Counted from the stretch's first letter, positions 11,176-20,943 are shown. The stretch: DNA of 64,000 nucleotides from Vesta saturnalis (GCA_036346205.1 JARFJB010001965.1:296001-360000); one strand, 5' to 3'. Numbers and translations are program-made. Notes: generated by a model from the sequence alone, not told the origin.

Positions 11176-11590
11176 ACATAGGCTCAGTGATGTTATGGTT
11201 TAAACAGCTATATGCTTTTGCTTCCTTTTTCAACTGTTTAATCGACGGGCAACCAGTCTCCTCCAAGTTTACTATTGGTTTGTTAAGAAACCTTAAAAAC
11301 TGTTGTTTTTCACCGCCCTTAACGTGAATTTTGTTAAATGGGCGCAACACTCTCATCAGCTCCTCACGGAAATTGTTGTAATGTACATGACCCCACCACC
11401 ATTTCAATCCATGATAATTATCTTCCAGAAATTTTATCTGTCGTGACATGGATCCTGATATAAAGTAGCCTCGCGGTGGTTTTATTAGCATCAGCGATAA
11501 ACGACCGTGATCTGTAACCACGGCAATTTCTTTAGGTATGAATTCGTTGTTAACACCACTAAACCCTTGTACGTCCAAGTATGCGTCCAT
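11039..11590 (-). CDS. Polinton-associated protein with N-terminal DVQGF motif
   Basis: A 183-residue product. It opens MDAYLDVQGF and carries FIPKEIAVV and, later, YHGLKWWWG blocks. Proteins of this layout accompany the protease in many insect Polintons; function unknown to me. An acidic residue near the N-terminus, the internal KEIAV strand and the HGL block could fit an RNase H-like (DEDD-type) fold, but this is only a guess and the usual Glu is Gln here. The 3' end overlaps the protease frame by 137 bp, which could be a normal overlap or a frameshift in a fusion. Confidence 0.6.
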   Translation of the reverse strand: MDAYLDVQGFSGVNNEFIPKEIAVVTDHGRLSLMLIKPPRGYFISGSMSRQIKFLEDNYHGLKWWWGHVHYNNFREELMRVLRPFNKIHVKGGEKQQFLRFLNKPIVNLEETGCPSIKQLKKEAKAYSCLNHNITEPMCALENALLLQDWTHTNSKDVCGTSVEMLEIDPQPQEKCVSACMCF

Positions 11591-11642
11591 CTTCTATCGG
11601 CTGCTGCTGTACACTGAAGCTTGCAGGTTAGAGCTACCACTT

Positions 11643-12857
11643 TTAACAGCTAAAATCCACAACGACGTTCCGATGTTTATCGATCTCGATCACGTTATCG
11701 AATTCTGCATACACCAGACAGTTAACGGTTACGGTGAGCGCTTCTTCAAACCCGACTTCCAGCCGAAGGGACCCGTTTCTAACTAAATTCCAGTGCGTGC
11801 TAGCGTTTGCAGGCAGGTCAGGTGTGAGGTCAAAGGCCATTAAACAGTAGCCGTTGGAATAATCACTTCTTGATATATCGTTACCTTCATTCAAAAAATG
11901 AATACCTGTACCAGAGAATAAGGTATGGTACGCTCTTACGTATAAACCATTAGCTGTAAAGTCTGGTTGTAATGCCTTCGAAGGAATTTGTTGTCCGTCA
12001 ATATATAATGACATGTGGTTAATATTGCAGTGATGAAAATTGAACGGATTTGAGGGGTAGTCACCGTTGAAGGCTTTATTTGCTACATTATCCAATGATT
12101 TTCGCTGTATGCCTTGTAACAGGATATTTTGCGGCTGTTGTTTCTAAAGCTTTAGCGTGCGCGATTAGAATAGTTGGATTGATTCGCATACGTCTCACCA
12201 GTAAACTAGCGTCTATAATTCGTATCTTGTAATTTGAAGCGAGTGCCGCCATTAGGTACAAATTTAGTCTTTAACTCAACACCACTTATGAGAAACTTTT
12301 CTTGATTAAACAAATCCGAGTGCACGTGACCAATCATCTCTATCTGTTTCCCGGTAGCCGCAAGTGCTTGACCTTTAGAGAAACCGTTATTAGCGTTCTC
12401 CAATGCATTCATCTGTCCAGCTGTATCATTGTGCCATAAGGTACCCTAGATGTGAACTCTTGGCATCCTTTCCATAATTTAGCAGCGATTCGATATATGA
12501 ACGGTAGGCGTAGGTGTTGTTTGGTTGTGACACCATCTTCTGATTTAAGTAAACCTCCACCTGTGAGAAAAGCGAATGCATCCAATTGTTTACCGGTGCT
12601 ACATCAGCGTCTGTAAGTGCTGTATCATCATGCTTTAGAACTTTAGCTGTAATGTACAGCATAGTCTGACTTAAATCTATATAATCATTTCCATTTCCGG
12701 GGACTACAAATTCTATTGGGGCGTCATCACTCAGAGCTGATAAAGGTTTGTAAAATATCCATTCACCACTCTCGATACTTGTCTGCGTCGCTGGTAAAGC
12801 GAACAAATCCAATTCGGACTTGACGCATTCACACGATTGGGCATGTAGAAAAGGCAT
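11643..12857 (-). pseudogene. Polinton major capsid protein (double jelly-roll), broken
   Basis: Forms the pseudo-hexagonal capsid lattice in predicted Polinton virions. Three open pieces in order are 12857-12426 (start MPFLHAQSCE; EVYLNQKMVSQPNNTYAYRS), 12412-12206 (FLISGVELKTKFVPNGGTRF) and 12095-11643 (NPFNFHHCNINHMSLYIDGQ; LFSGTGIHFLNEGN; HWNLVRNGSLRLEVGFEEAL; VYAEFDNVIEIDKHRNVVVD). A short stretch near 12205-12110 is read in a third frame. Breaks: a frameshift near 12435, one near 12215, and a frameshift probably with a deletion near 12095-12140. It starts on the TAATG overlap with the upstream gene. Confidence 0.85.
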
Positions 12858-13239
12858 TATCTTGAAAATATATCGTCGTAAGCAGGCTTCTTCTTAGCAA
12901 CAACTCTCAGTTGAGACTGATTATTATCAGTCAGACGTACTCTTTTATAACCCGAACCTTCCATCATTTTATCGATTTTCTCGTCGGCTTTACGCTTAAG
13001 GTTTCTACTTGCCTCGTGAAATCTTTCTTGAAAAGAATCCTTAATAGGTCGATCCTCTATGACGTCACCAAGAATATTAGCACCCGTTCTAAGAGCTTCT
13101 TTACCAATAGCCTTTGCGCCAGACTTAAATAACGGTATTATACTTTTAAATATACCGCCTAACCAGCTCCCTATCCCATGACCGCGTTGATACCGTTACC
13201 GGCCTGATTCATGTAATATTGCTGGTAAGAGCAAACCAT
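12857..13239 (-). pseudogene. Small basic Polinton virion-type protein, frameshifted
   Basis: The ATG at 13239 overlaps the stop of the penton-like gene (TAATG). The stop likewise overlaps the ATG of the capsid gene at 12857, so the three are translationally linked. A frame change near 13185-13200 separates MVCSYQQYYMNQAG from RGHGIGSWLGGIF. Then come a hydrophobic/amphipathic stretch (IIPLFKSGAKAIGKEALRTG) and a lysine/arginine-rich tail (NLKRKADEKIDKMMEG). Position and layout recall small core or membrane-lytic minor virion proteins of adenoviruses and related elements; the exact role is inferred. Confidence 0.65.
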
Positions 13240-14042
13240 TATTGTACTTCCTTAAAGTGTAGCTTCAGGCACGACGTTCCAAACTCAAATGGCATTGCAG
13301 CACCTGTATCTGCTTTTATAATAATCTCGATGTTTTCAAATTCCCGCGTCATTACCGGTATGTAGTGTGCAGGCGAGAAAACCACATCTTTATGACCCCC
13401 GTAAGCATAGTTTTCTGAAGTAATATTTATTATACGCATAAGCGGAGATAAAACATCACCCACAACTTGCGGTTCAACGATGTCGCAATAAACAAACATC
13501 TGAGTTGGTAAGCCTATCCATATACTAGCGGGGTGAGGGGGTATTGGTTCCATGGCTATGTTCTGATACGGTCGATAACCCAATTGTAAGGCTAGACGTT
13601 GTGAGAATCCGAATAGCGAGAGCCGAGTTTTTAATCTCGTAGTGACGCGTTTAGTTAGATTATGATATTCGATTGTTAGCAATTTACTTATTAGTACATG
13701 GTTATTTAGCTCGCTGATAATTTCTTCTATGCTGGCGTAATTTCCCGAAGCGAATCGTATCACGTACCAGCCATCTTCAATATAAATGATCTTCTCGTTG
13801 TCGAGTTGAAAATATTCTGCGGCCTTTTTTAATATCGTTTCTAGCATGTTCTCGTCGTCAGGTGGCTCTGTTCTATAATAAATTAAATTATCTGTTGCAC
13901 TTACAGCTGCAAAAGAACATGGGTACTGAATTTCCGTTATCCCTACAACCCATGAGCCCGTTAATCTTATTCGTTTTGGCAGTTGCGTAATAAAACTTGA
14001 CGTCATATTACCTGGATAATACGTCATAGAGCTATTACTCAA
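13239..14042 (-). CDS. Polinton penton-like minor capsid protein (single jelly-roll)
   Basis: Predicted to occupy the fivefold vertices. The 267-residue frame is intact. It opens MSNSSMTYYPGNMTSSFITQ with an early RLTGSWVVGITEIQYP block. It ends with HYIPVMTREFENIEIIIKAD and a C-terminal FEFGTSCLKLHFKEVQ strand. Both blocks are typical of the Polinton minor capsid protein. Length is normal for the family. It lies between the integrase and the small basic protein, whose ATG overlaps its stop by one base. Confidence 0.8.
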   Translation of the reverse strand: MSNSSMTYYPGNMTSSFITQLPKRIRLTGSWVVGITEIQYPCSFAAVSATDNLIYYRTEPPDDENMLETILKKAAEYFQLDNEKIIYIEDGWYVIRFASGNYASIEEIISELNNHVLISKLLTIEYHNLTKRVTTRLKTRLSLFGFSQRLALQLGYRPYQNIAMEPIPPHPASIWIGLPTQMFVYCDIVEPQVVGDVLSPLMRIINITSENYAYGGHKDVVFSPAHYIPVMTREFENIEIIIKADTGAAMPFEFGTSCLKLHFKEVQ

Positions 14043-14058
14043 TAAGGTAAGATAATTT

Positions 14059-15108
14059 TTATATATCTCTAAGCTGCGAAGCTAACACCCAGTTATTAAA
14101 TTTGTCACTGTATCCACGCCACTTGACCAGGTATTGTTTATTTCGCCCACGACCCTTCTCAGCTAGAATCTTATCGACTTTGAATAGAGTATATTTATCA
14201 ACCGTAACAACTTGAAATTCTTCTTCGTAAAAGGTGCCCGTAACAGGATCGTTATTAAGATCGATTGTTCTATAAACTGGTGGTCTTCTTTTTATCACCG
14301 TACTAATTGTAAAAACTTCATCGTTCCAATTCGTTTCATATCCCTTCTCAAAGGTCTACTTAGTTCTGGCGATTCTGACGTGCTCACCGACTTTACATTT
14401 AGGATGGCGTACTGGACCTAAACCTTTCGCGTACAGGTTATTCCACACTTCCGAAATGTTTTTATCGTTTACTGCCGCGGGGGCCATCTTTATACTTGAA
14501 TGAGGACTATTGTTGTAGGCAGTCACAAGTCTTTCGAGTACATCAATATATCTGTAGCAATTTTTGTAAGTGAAATAACGCCACATCTTTGTTTTCAATA
14601 TTTTATTAAATCTTTCAACTACAGATGCTTTTACATCAGGGTTATTTGTTACATAGAAATTGATATTTTGTTTCTTGAAAAAATTGTGTACACTGCTCGC
14701 CACAAACTCTTTGCCTTTATCCGTTTGTAGATTTGCCGGAGTATTGTCGCAATCCTTAAGAATATCCGCGAATGCTTCAATTACAGATGAGGCTGTCTTC
14801 GTTTTAAGTGCTCTCGCCCATGCTCTCTTGCTAAATACATCAATTACCGTTAGTATGTAGTTGTATCCGCTATTGTGTTTACTTAAAGTCCGCATATCAC
14901 AAAGATCAGCCTGCCACAATTCGTAAAGGTTACTCACAATATATTTATTTCGTGGAAACTTTTTTCTGACTGGTTTAGGTACCGTATAAGCTTCCTGTGT
15001 CTGTAGCCAGTTTTTTACTTCACCATATCTACCCTTTACAGCATTAGTTAAAGGTGTTATACCAGCGAACCCTGCTGGGTGGGAGGGATCATAGTATACA
15101 GCATCCAT
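14059..15108 (-). pseudogene. Polinton retroviral-type integrase with C-terminal chromodomain, one stop
   Basis: Catalyses insertion of the element. The catalytic core shows Asp68 (WQADLCDM), Asp130 (LQTDKGKEF) and Glu165 (ASVVERFNK), giving the canonical D,D-35-E spacing. After residue 250 a single in-frame TAG (14356-14358) interrupts the frame. The same frame then continues through a linker into a chromodomain (VDKILAEKGRGRNKQYLVKW then RGYSDKFNNWV). Chromodomains at integrase C-termini are common in Polintons and chromoviruses and can steer target choice. The start at 15108 lies immediately after the stop of the upstream gene. Apart from this one stop it appears undamaged. Confidence 0.92.
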
Positions 15109-15109
15109 G

Positions 15110-15814
15110 TTATGACCGCCACGAATCCCAATCTAGTGAAAGTCCTCTTCTTCTTTGAGAGATTCTTCTCGGTGTTTCTCGCGTTTCACTATCAGTATCG
15201 TAATTCTCACCTATAGTTGTGAGGGTCCGTTCAGCGCTGGGCGATACAGAAACATCATACCTTTGCGTGTTTCCGATAAACGCTCGGTGTATATTTATCT
15301 CTTTAATGTACGTCGCAAACTGACGCCAACCGCGCGGATTTGTGGTTTTTCGTTTTCTTAACGTCTCGTGAACCAGATCGATAATGTTTGAATGTGGTAT
15401 GATTTCGCCTTTTATTGTGACAGTGCCCCTTTTATCCCAAAAAACTTCGCTGTTCATATTCAGTATATGTAACAAATTCGCGCCTTTTCTCTTATATGAA
15501 GGCGGAAGCGTTGATACTATCTCGTCGTCTGTCACACCTTTGCGTTGCGGTAAATCTCTAATATCATCAGAAACAGCGTCACCGCTAATTGTTATACTGG
15601 TGGGCTGACGTAACTGATTGGAAAAGTGTAGATACCTTTGAAGAACTTGGTTGTACTGCTGCCATTTGTCATGGTCGGTCATTTTAGTTTTTAAAACTTT
15701 ATCCATATCGTTACCCAGCTGCGTTAAAATGTTGTTTTGTGTAACATCTGGTGCCTGTAAGCGCTGTATAAAGTCCATCGGTAGAATAATCATCTTCTTC
15801 AGAGTGTGGTCCAT
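15110..15814 (-). CDS. Conserved Polinton-associated protein of unknown function
   Basis: An intact 234-residue frame opening MDHTLKKMIILPMDFIQRLQ. The middle is helical and polar (DKWQQYNQVLQRYLHFSNQL) and is followed by a compact domain (GRGWRQFA-type: TTNPRGWRQFATYIKEINIH). The tail is basic and Ser/Arg-rich (RRISQRRRGLSLDWDSW), which may be a nucleic-acid-binding or nuclear-targeting end. Proteins of this layout sit between the ATPase and integrase in several insect Polintons. Function is unknown to me. Confidence 0.7.
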   Translation of the reverse strand: MDHTLKKMIILPMDFIQRLQAPDVTQNNILTQLGNDMDKVLKTKMTDHDKWQQYNQVLQRYLHFSNQLRQPTSITISGDAVSDDIRDLPQRKGVTDDEIVSTLPPSYKRKGANLLHILNMNSEVFWDKRGTVTIKGEIIPHSNIIDLVHETLRKRKTTNPRGWRQFATYIKEINIHRAFIGNTQRYDVSVSPSAERTLTTIGENYDTDSETRETPRRISQRRRGLSLDWDSWRS

Positions 15815-15816
15815 GG

Positions 15817-16149
15817 TTATTGAAACAGATTACCCAGAATTCCGCCGAGTAATGGTCCTAACAGCAGTGGTAGAAATGCACCACCTTTCTGTACAAGAAA
15901 CTGTTTCTTCTTTTTTATAGATTCGCCTCGCTGTGCCAAGCGTCTTAAAGTGTGCTTATGTTGAGAGAGTCGCTGCTTCTGATCAACTGACAGAGGTACA
16001 CGACCTTTTAGAATGTTATGTGCACACTCACAAATACACTCTACCTGTTTACTATCCAAACATTTCAATAACGCGTCACGTTCACTTTTACTTAATCGGG
16101 CTAATGCACGTAGGATATCAGTGTTCTCGATTAAAACGTCAGCCATCAT
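15817..16149 (-). CDS. Small Polinton protein with hydrophobic C-terminus
   Basis: An intact 110-residue frame. A helical N-terminal half contains LARLSKSERDALLKCL. A basic central part (LRRLAQRGESIKKKKQFLVQ) precedes a glycine/leucine-rich hydrophobic end (GGAFLPLLLGPLLGGILGNL), which looks like a membrane-active or membrane-anchored tail. A basic stretch followed by a hydrophobic tail resembles small virion proteins of adenovirus-like elements; this is inferred. It lies about 30 bp downstream of the ATPase and 3 bp upstream of the next gene. Confidence 0.65.
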   Translation of the reverse strand: MMADVLIENTDILRALARLSKSERDALLKCLDSKQVECICECAHNILKGRVPLSVDQKQRLSQHKHTLRRLAQRGESIKKKKQFLVQKGGAFLPLLLGPLLGGILGNLFQ

Positions 16150-16178
16150 ATATGATGTAATCTTTATGACTGTGAGAC

Positions 16179-16805
16179 TTAAACCCTTTTTTCGCTATAT
16201 ATATATACCTGGCAGATACCTTGAGGCCCGAATATGTTTGTTCTATAACGTAGCACAACCGGTGTATTCTGTTTTAAATCGAACAATAAATATCCGTGTG
16301 GGCTTGAAGTAGCATCTTGGCACGCGGCTTCTAAAAATTTTGGGTTGTCCGGCGAAATCTGTCTTGCTAAATGCTGTATCTGTGCTCTGTCACGTGGGTT
16401 CATAAACAAAATTATGTAATGGGCGTTGAGAGAAATATCCCGCTGTCCACGTCCTTGATGAAATATGTTCTGCGTTAAGAAAAACACACTTAGATTTCGA
16501 TGATGACAGCCCTTTGTAGAAATATCAACCACAGAGCCGTTAGTTTCCCGCATTAGGTCGTCAATTATTATTAAGACATGTTTTTCCCCGTCAAACTGTT
16601 GCATATCAGGTAAACTCTTTTGAAACTCAACAGAGAGATCTTTGAATAAAGGCTGCCACTCACTGTAAAACCAGATAATTTTTTCAAAACCTGTATCGCA
16701 GGCGGTTTCGATATTTTTTAGAAAATCAACGATAAAATACGATTTCCCACATCCCGACGGACCTGCAACTATCGCCGAAAAGGGGTGCTTAAATTGACCT
16801 TCCAT
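16179..16805 (-). CDS. Polinton genome-packaging ATPase (FtsK/HerA, A32-like)
   Basis: Powers DNA packaging into capsids in related viruses. The 208-residue frame is intact: Walker A GPSGCGKS at 15-22, Walker B VLIIIDD at 77-83, and a sensor-like LTQN at 110-113. Length is normal for Polinton ATPases. It is the first gene from the right end. Its ATG is about 21 bp inside the terminal inverted repeat, so the promoter is probably inside the repeat. Confidence 0.92.
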   Translation of the reverse strand: MEGQFKHPFSAIVAGPSGCGKSYFIVDFLKNIETACDTGFEKIIWFYSEWQPLFKDLSVEFQKSLPDMQQFDGEKHVLIIIDDLMRETNGSVVDISTKGCHHRNLSVFFLTQNIFHQGRGQRDISLNAHYIILFMNPRDRAQIQHLARQISPDNPKFLEAACQDATSSPHGYLLFDLKQNTPVVLRYRTNIFGPQGICQVYIYSEKRV

Positions 16806-16826
16806 CTTGAATCGCTAAACGATAGC

Positions 16827-16926
16827 CGTAAGCGAGTAAAAATAAGGGTGGAAAATCTGGCCCCCCACGTGGGCGGTCTTGTGACGTCAAAATCCAAGAT
16901 GGCGGCCAAGGTGTCCCATTACTACT
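16827..16926 (-). repeat. Polinton right terminal inverted repeat
   Basis: Reverse complement of 9161-9260 with a single mismatch. It ends ...CCCATTACTACT, followed by the GTTATA target copy at 16927-16932. Confidence 0.97.
16827..16926 (-). promoter_or_regulatory. Candidate bidirectionally duplicated promoter motifs in the Polinton TIR
   Basis: Within 40 bp the repeat holds CCAAGATGGCGGCC (a YY1-type site), TGACGTCA (CRE; 16882-16889) and CACGTG (E-box; 16866-16871), just upstream of the ATPase start. The mirror copies are in the left repeat. These three motifs are typical of animal CpG-rich core promoters. That they drive the minus-strand operon-like array is inferred. Confidence 0.5.
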
Positions 16927-16932
16927 GTTATA
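16927..16932 (+). repeat. Polinton target-site duplication, right (GTTATA)
   Basis: Perfect copy of 9155-9160. Confidence 0.95.
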
Positions 16933-18031
16933 TGTTGAAGATGAAATTGGAAAACTGTGGCTGTATAGTGAAATTTTCACCAACGAATCTAACTATGCTT
17001 TCAAAAAACCGTACAACGATACATGCAATTTTTGCGACTGCTCTGAAGTCAAGCTACGAGATGCATTTACAACTGAAGAGAAGCAAATACTTCTAGAAGA
17101 ACATAATCTTCATTTAGATAGCACCATTAATACGTATCAACTAAAAAAATTGATAAAGATACGTCTCGCCAAGATCAATCTCAAAAAATTATTCCAACGC
17201 CAGTTCTTACTAATGGACAAAGTTTTTACTCACTCAAGCTTTGGACTTTCAATTACATACTACATGATGCTAGTGACAAAAAAACATATTTCTGCATGTT
17301 TGATGAGACTGTAGCAGGCAGGGTTGTCAACTAAATGATCTCTTGCCTTTTAAAAAGGATTGATTCGATAACTTTGCCACCTGGCTTAAAAAAATTGATA
17401 ATTTGATCGGATAAATGTCCCTCTCAAAACAGAAATTTTGGCATGATTATGTGCTATTCTATGATTCTTAAAAAATATCCACAGCTAGTCATAATACAAC
17501 ACAAATTTTTGGTGCGGCGACATACGCACCTAGAGGCAGACTCTGCTCGCTCAGTTATTGAAAGGGAATGGAAGAAACAAACAATACAAAGTTATGGTGC
17601 CCTGGGACTGGCAGCAACTGGTTAGAATGTGTGGCAAGAAAAATCCATTTACTGTGATTTCTATGGAAAAATATGATTTCATAAATATCAAAAGTCTCTA
17701 TGAAGGGCCAAATTCTCCTTTTATGATCAGAAAAAAAAACGAATACAAACGAACAATTTTTAATTTCTAACGTTGCGCATTTGCAAGTGAGGGCCGCGAA
17801 CAGACGTATTTGATACTTCAGAAACACCTTTAATGATGACTTTAAGGAAATTGATCTAAATAAAAATCGCAGGTTGATGACAAATATTCCTCACAATTTG
17901 CCGCAAGCCCCCTTCAAAGGAATTAGTACCAAAAAGCATAAACTCCTTACACTTACCGGATCTACTAAGATGGGTTTTCATGCATTTTACCAAAACTGGA
18001 GACTGCAGAGAACGTCGTTGACGACGGTTAG
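16927..18031 (+). pseudogene. Insect repetitive gene of unknown name, 3' half
   Basis: It continues the gene cut at 9160. Reading across the insertion after removing one target copy, the frame runs from HEL into YVEDEIGKLWLYSEIFTNES without loss. Then come a cysteine cluster (DTCNFCDCSE), a block reading PVLTNGQSFYSLKLWTFNY, a CMFDETVAG block, a SDKCPSQNR block and an RRHTHLEADSARSVIE block. The end is about KLETAENVVDDG and TAG at 18029-18031. Spaced acidic residues in D-E-T, S-D-K and H-L-E-A-D blocks suggest a DDE-type nuclease, which is inferred. Frameshifts occur near 17135, 17320, 17600 and 17770. Confidence 0.6.
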
Positions 18032-19560
18032 CAGGTAAATATTTGCAGTTAATTGTTGAACCGGTTGATGCTTAAAGGGACGTAAAAGCTTATCATCAAC
18101 CAAGTTCCAAAGAAGGCCTTACCAAACGTTAGACTGTGTAGCCAGTCCTCTTGTACTGGTTTGAGGATTTTCTTCAAGGTTTACATTTCTGATATACCGC
18201 CTTTGTCCACAACCTTATTTGTTATATAACGAATACTGTTCCTTCAAAGCACACTTATTAAAAGTACCATACGAGAAAAGGGTTTTCCTTTTGCTATTAA
18301 AGAGTGGTGCATTACTGCATCCATTGGCGCTGCAAAATTTCCGCAGTTTGTTTTTTTAAGCAATCTAAAAAAACTATCGCTTTTATCGAAAAAGTGCAAG
18401 AGAGGAAAAATGTTTGTGTGTAGTTGTTAAGTCTAAAAATGTTAATAAAATACGTATTTTCATACAGGGTAAAACTTTCTTTAGAATAATATGTTGCATG
18501 TAATCGACAGCAGCGCCTCTGGTGAATACATTTTAACAATATTAATAAGTATGTATCAGCACTGGACAATATCTATACCAATAATGAACGCTTTACACCC
18601 CATTGTTCAGATGAGTTGGCTCTACAACATTCGCTTTACTTACTACTTACTACTTTTTGTTTCGTTTCCGACAATTTAGCGTATAAAACCGTACCAAAAA
18701 TTAAACGTAAATGTGAATAGTTGTTCATAATTTGCTACATTTTGATGAAATGAATAAATTGGTATATTGTTTTGGACGGTTCGTCGCCAACGAGAATTCA
18801 TCCAAACTTAGTTAATGTTTATAAAGCGTTTGATTCTTCATTTTCTACATTCGCAAAATAGGTGACTGAATGTAAACGTAGACATAACTGTTTTGAACAA
18901 GTACAAAATGAACTAGTTGGGGAGAAGTCCACCTTGTGAAAAAAAACTATTTTTTATCAGAAAGATGGACCTGCGCATTAAGCTAGTTTGCCGATCGGAA
19001 AATTTGACAGATTTAAAGTGTGAATTAATGGAACCTCTACTTTATTTACCAGATCTGGCCACATACAGAATTTATTTAATGAATGCAATCATACATATAA
19101 TACTGAAAGATATTTTAGTGACGGGATTTTATTTCAGAATACTATCTCTGGGGGATACCTTTGAAACAATTTAGCCTTCAAGTATGCGGAAAACATCCGC
19201 TTTTAATGATTGTAGAAGGATCTGTATTATAAAAATTATCTAATCTGAATATACTGAGTACGAAGGGCTACTTACTGTGTCATAACAAAAATTATATCTC
19301 AATCCCGCACCCTTAAAAATATTAGAGTTGTTCTACTACTACATTATGCGTAGTTGCCAAGCAATTTCAAATTAAATTTATTAACATATACGCTTACATC
19401 ATAACTTGATTGGTTGTGGTTAAATTTGTTTCTTGGTTATGATATTTTTCATTGTTAGCCTTTGTTCGCTAGAGGGTGTTTTGAATTGTCATCTACATTA
19501 ACTAATTAAAGATAGTCATTTACTGAGGACGATAACTGTAAGTTTTTATAATGGACTTTT
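18032..19560. other. Mostly anonymous sequence; possible decayed transposase near 18940-19110
   Basis: No firm gene. Around 18940-19110 on the plus strand, mixed frames read YQKDGPAH and then EPLLYLPDLATYRIYLMN. This loosely matches the QDG-PAH and PDLTPLDFFLW blocks of the transposase subfamily at 3023-4026. The rest shows no coding signal. Confidence 0.3.
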
Positions 19561-19569
19561 GTTTATGAG

Positions 19570-19723
19570 AATTTTTATACCTACTGAATTTTCATCCAAG
19601 TTGAAATTCGGTATTTCTGCGAGAATGTCTGTCCACTCGTTGTCTTCATCAGAAAATTGAAGGTCTCTATCATTATCATCTCCATCATCACTAATAGCGG
19701 TAACTACCAGAGCTCGAGAGTTC
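19570..19723 (-). pseudogene. Short acidic open stretch, possibly a piggyBac N-terminus
   Basis: On the minus strand an ATG at about 19723 opens MNSRALVVTAISDDGDDNDR, followed by DEDNEWTDILAEIP. An acidic N-terminus ending in a W-T-D/E motif is frequent in piggyBac-type transposases, whose cores occur at 35935 and 52577 in this window. Nothing else of the transposase is visible nearby, so the assignment is weak. Confidence 0.3.
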
Positions 19724-19959
19724 ATATTGGCTAAAATCAGCAGCGCCCTAAATATTTAAGAGGCGTTTCTCTTGTTCAGAATCCGTCCTTAAAAAATAAC
19801 ATTTCTTTTCATAGAATTTTTTGATAACGGCGATTAACCATTAGCCAACGTATATTTAGCCAAAATAAAAAATAGAGGTAACAAATTACTCATAATAACC
19901 CACCTTTTATAACATAAGTACACAATATTAAATCTGTATTATAAGTGTTTTGTAACTGT

Positions 19960-20065
19960 GGTCTCATATTAGTTGAGTTAGTGGGCCTATTTTGGCAGTT
20001 TTTGGACGTTTTGGAATCAGACCCTGTATCCGTCATCAGGCTTATAGTGCGGGCTGGTATGTACT
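19960..20065 (-). repeat. Dispersed repeat with CTGATGACGGA...CCAAAACGTC motif, copy 1
   Basis: The reverse complement reads TACCAGCCCGCACTATAAG and then CCTGATGACGGATACAGGGT, ending TTCCAAAACGTCC. It matches 25255-25415, except that the second copy carries an extra hairpin of about 90 bp between the two blocks. Confidence 0.6.
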
Positions 20066-20940
20066 AATCCACACTATGGCGCGATTCGCGTGTTAAAATT
20101 GATTTGTTGATTTTACAAGCTTATCAATATGTTTATTAGTCAAAAACCGCCCTGTTGCTTTTTTTACCACCTCTTCTTACCTTCTAAATCTAACAGATGG
20201 TATATATCTCGATCGAGCTGCATAAAAATGCTACCTTCCGTAAGATTGCTACCTTCCGTACAAAAATGTGATACTTTCTTGCACAGCAAACACAATAAAA
20301 CTTATATTTTTGTAAAGAGGAGATTGTAAACTTTTATCTTCATATATAAAACATGATTATTTGCCTTTTGTTTGCCTACGAGATTATTGCAAAAGTAGCA
20401 ATGATTACCGACTTCGCCACGGCGCAGATCAAAACAGTTCATATTGGGGAATTTTCGGTATTTTCAAGATTACGTAAAGTGGTTAATTCTAAATTATTCC
20501 GCAAACCCTTTTTACGCAAATGTGAAAACCGCTCGATAGGTTTTTCTACATACGGAAAGTTACTCTGGATAATTCCATAGAGGATTATTTTTTCTGCAGT
20601 TGTTAGACTTTTTCCAATTCAAACAGATGGCACCGTCATTGTTGTTTGACGCTAACTTGTGTTTTTTGTCGTGAATTTTATTTCCTTGTGTTGTTACATT
20701 TTCACACAATCTTACACGAACAATGCTAGTTATAAGTAATAATAATTTCTATACTTAATCAACTATGGTGTGAGGAATATTTGTATAGATTAGACCTAAC
20801 CTAGCTATTGTGTGCTGCGAAATGTGAATGTGTCATGTCAGGTTGGTTGATGTACATTATTTCCCTTTATTTCATCTCAGGTAATATTTCCATTTAGAAT
20901 GGCGTGACTTCAACCTACCAAGTCTGTCCTTCAACATTAA
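20066..20940. other. No gene seen
   Basis: AT-rich sequence without recognisable coding or repeat structure, leading to the zinc-motif gene. Confidence 0.5.
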
Positions 20941-20943
20941 TAT

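Larger units (their letters stand above)
9161..16926 (-). mobile_element. Compact Polinton/Maverick lacking DNA polymerase B
   Basis: The element is 7,766 bp long, with 100-bp terminal inverted repeats, 5'-AG ends and a perfect 6-bp target duplication. All genes are on the minus strand and together form a morphogenesis and integration set: packaging ATPase, integrase with chromodomain, penton-like and double-jelly-roll capsid proteins, and an adenain-type protease, plus smaller proteins. Typical Polintons are 15-20 kb or more and encode a protein-primed family B DNA polymerase; none is seen here in any frame. The left 1.4 kb is non-coding. Several genes carry stops or frameshifts, while the termini are 99% identical. 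Confidence 0.95.

Noticed and set aside
18312..18569. An 85-codon minus-strand frame
   Set aside because: No recognisable motif, AT-rich composition, no support from context.
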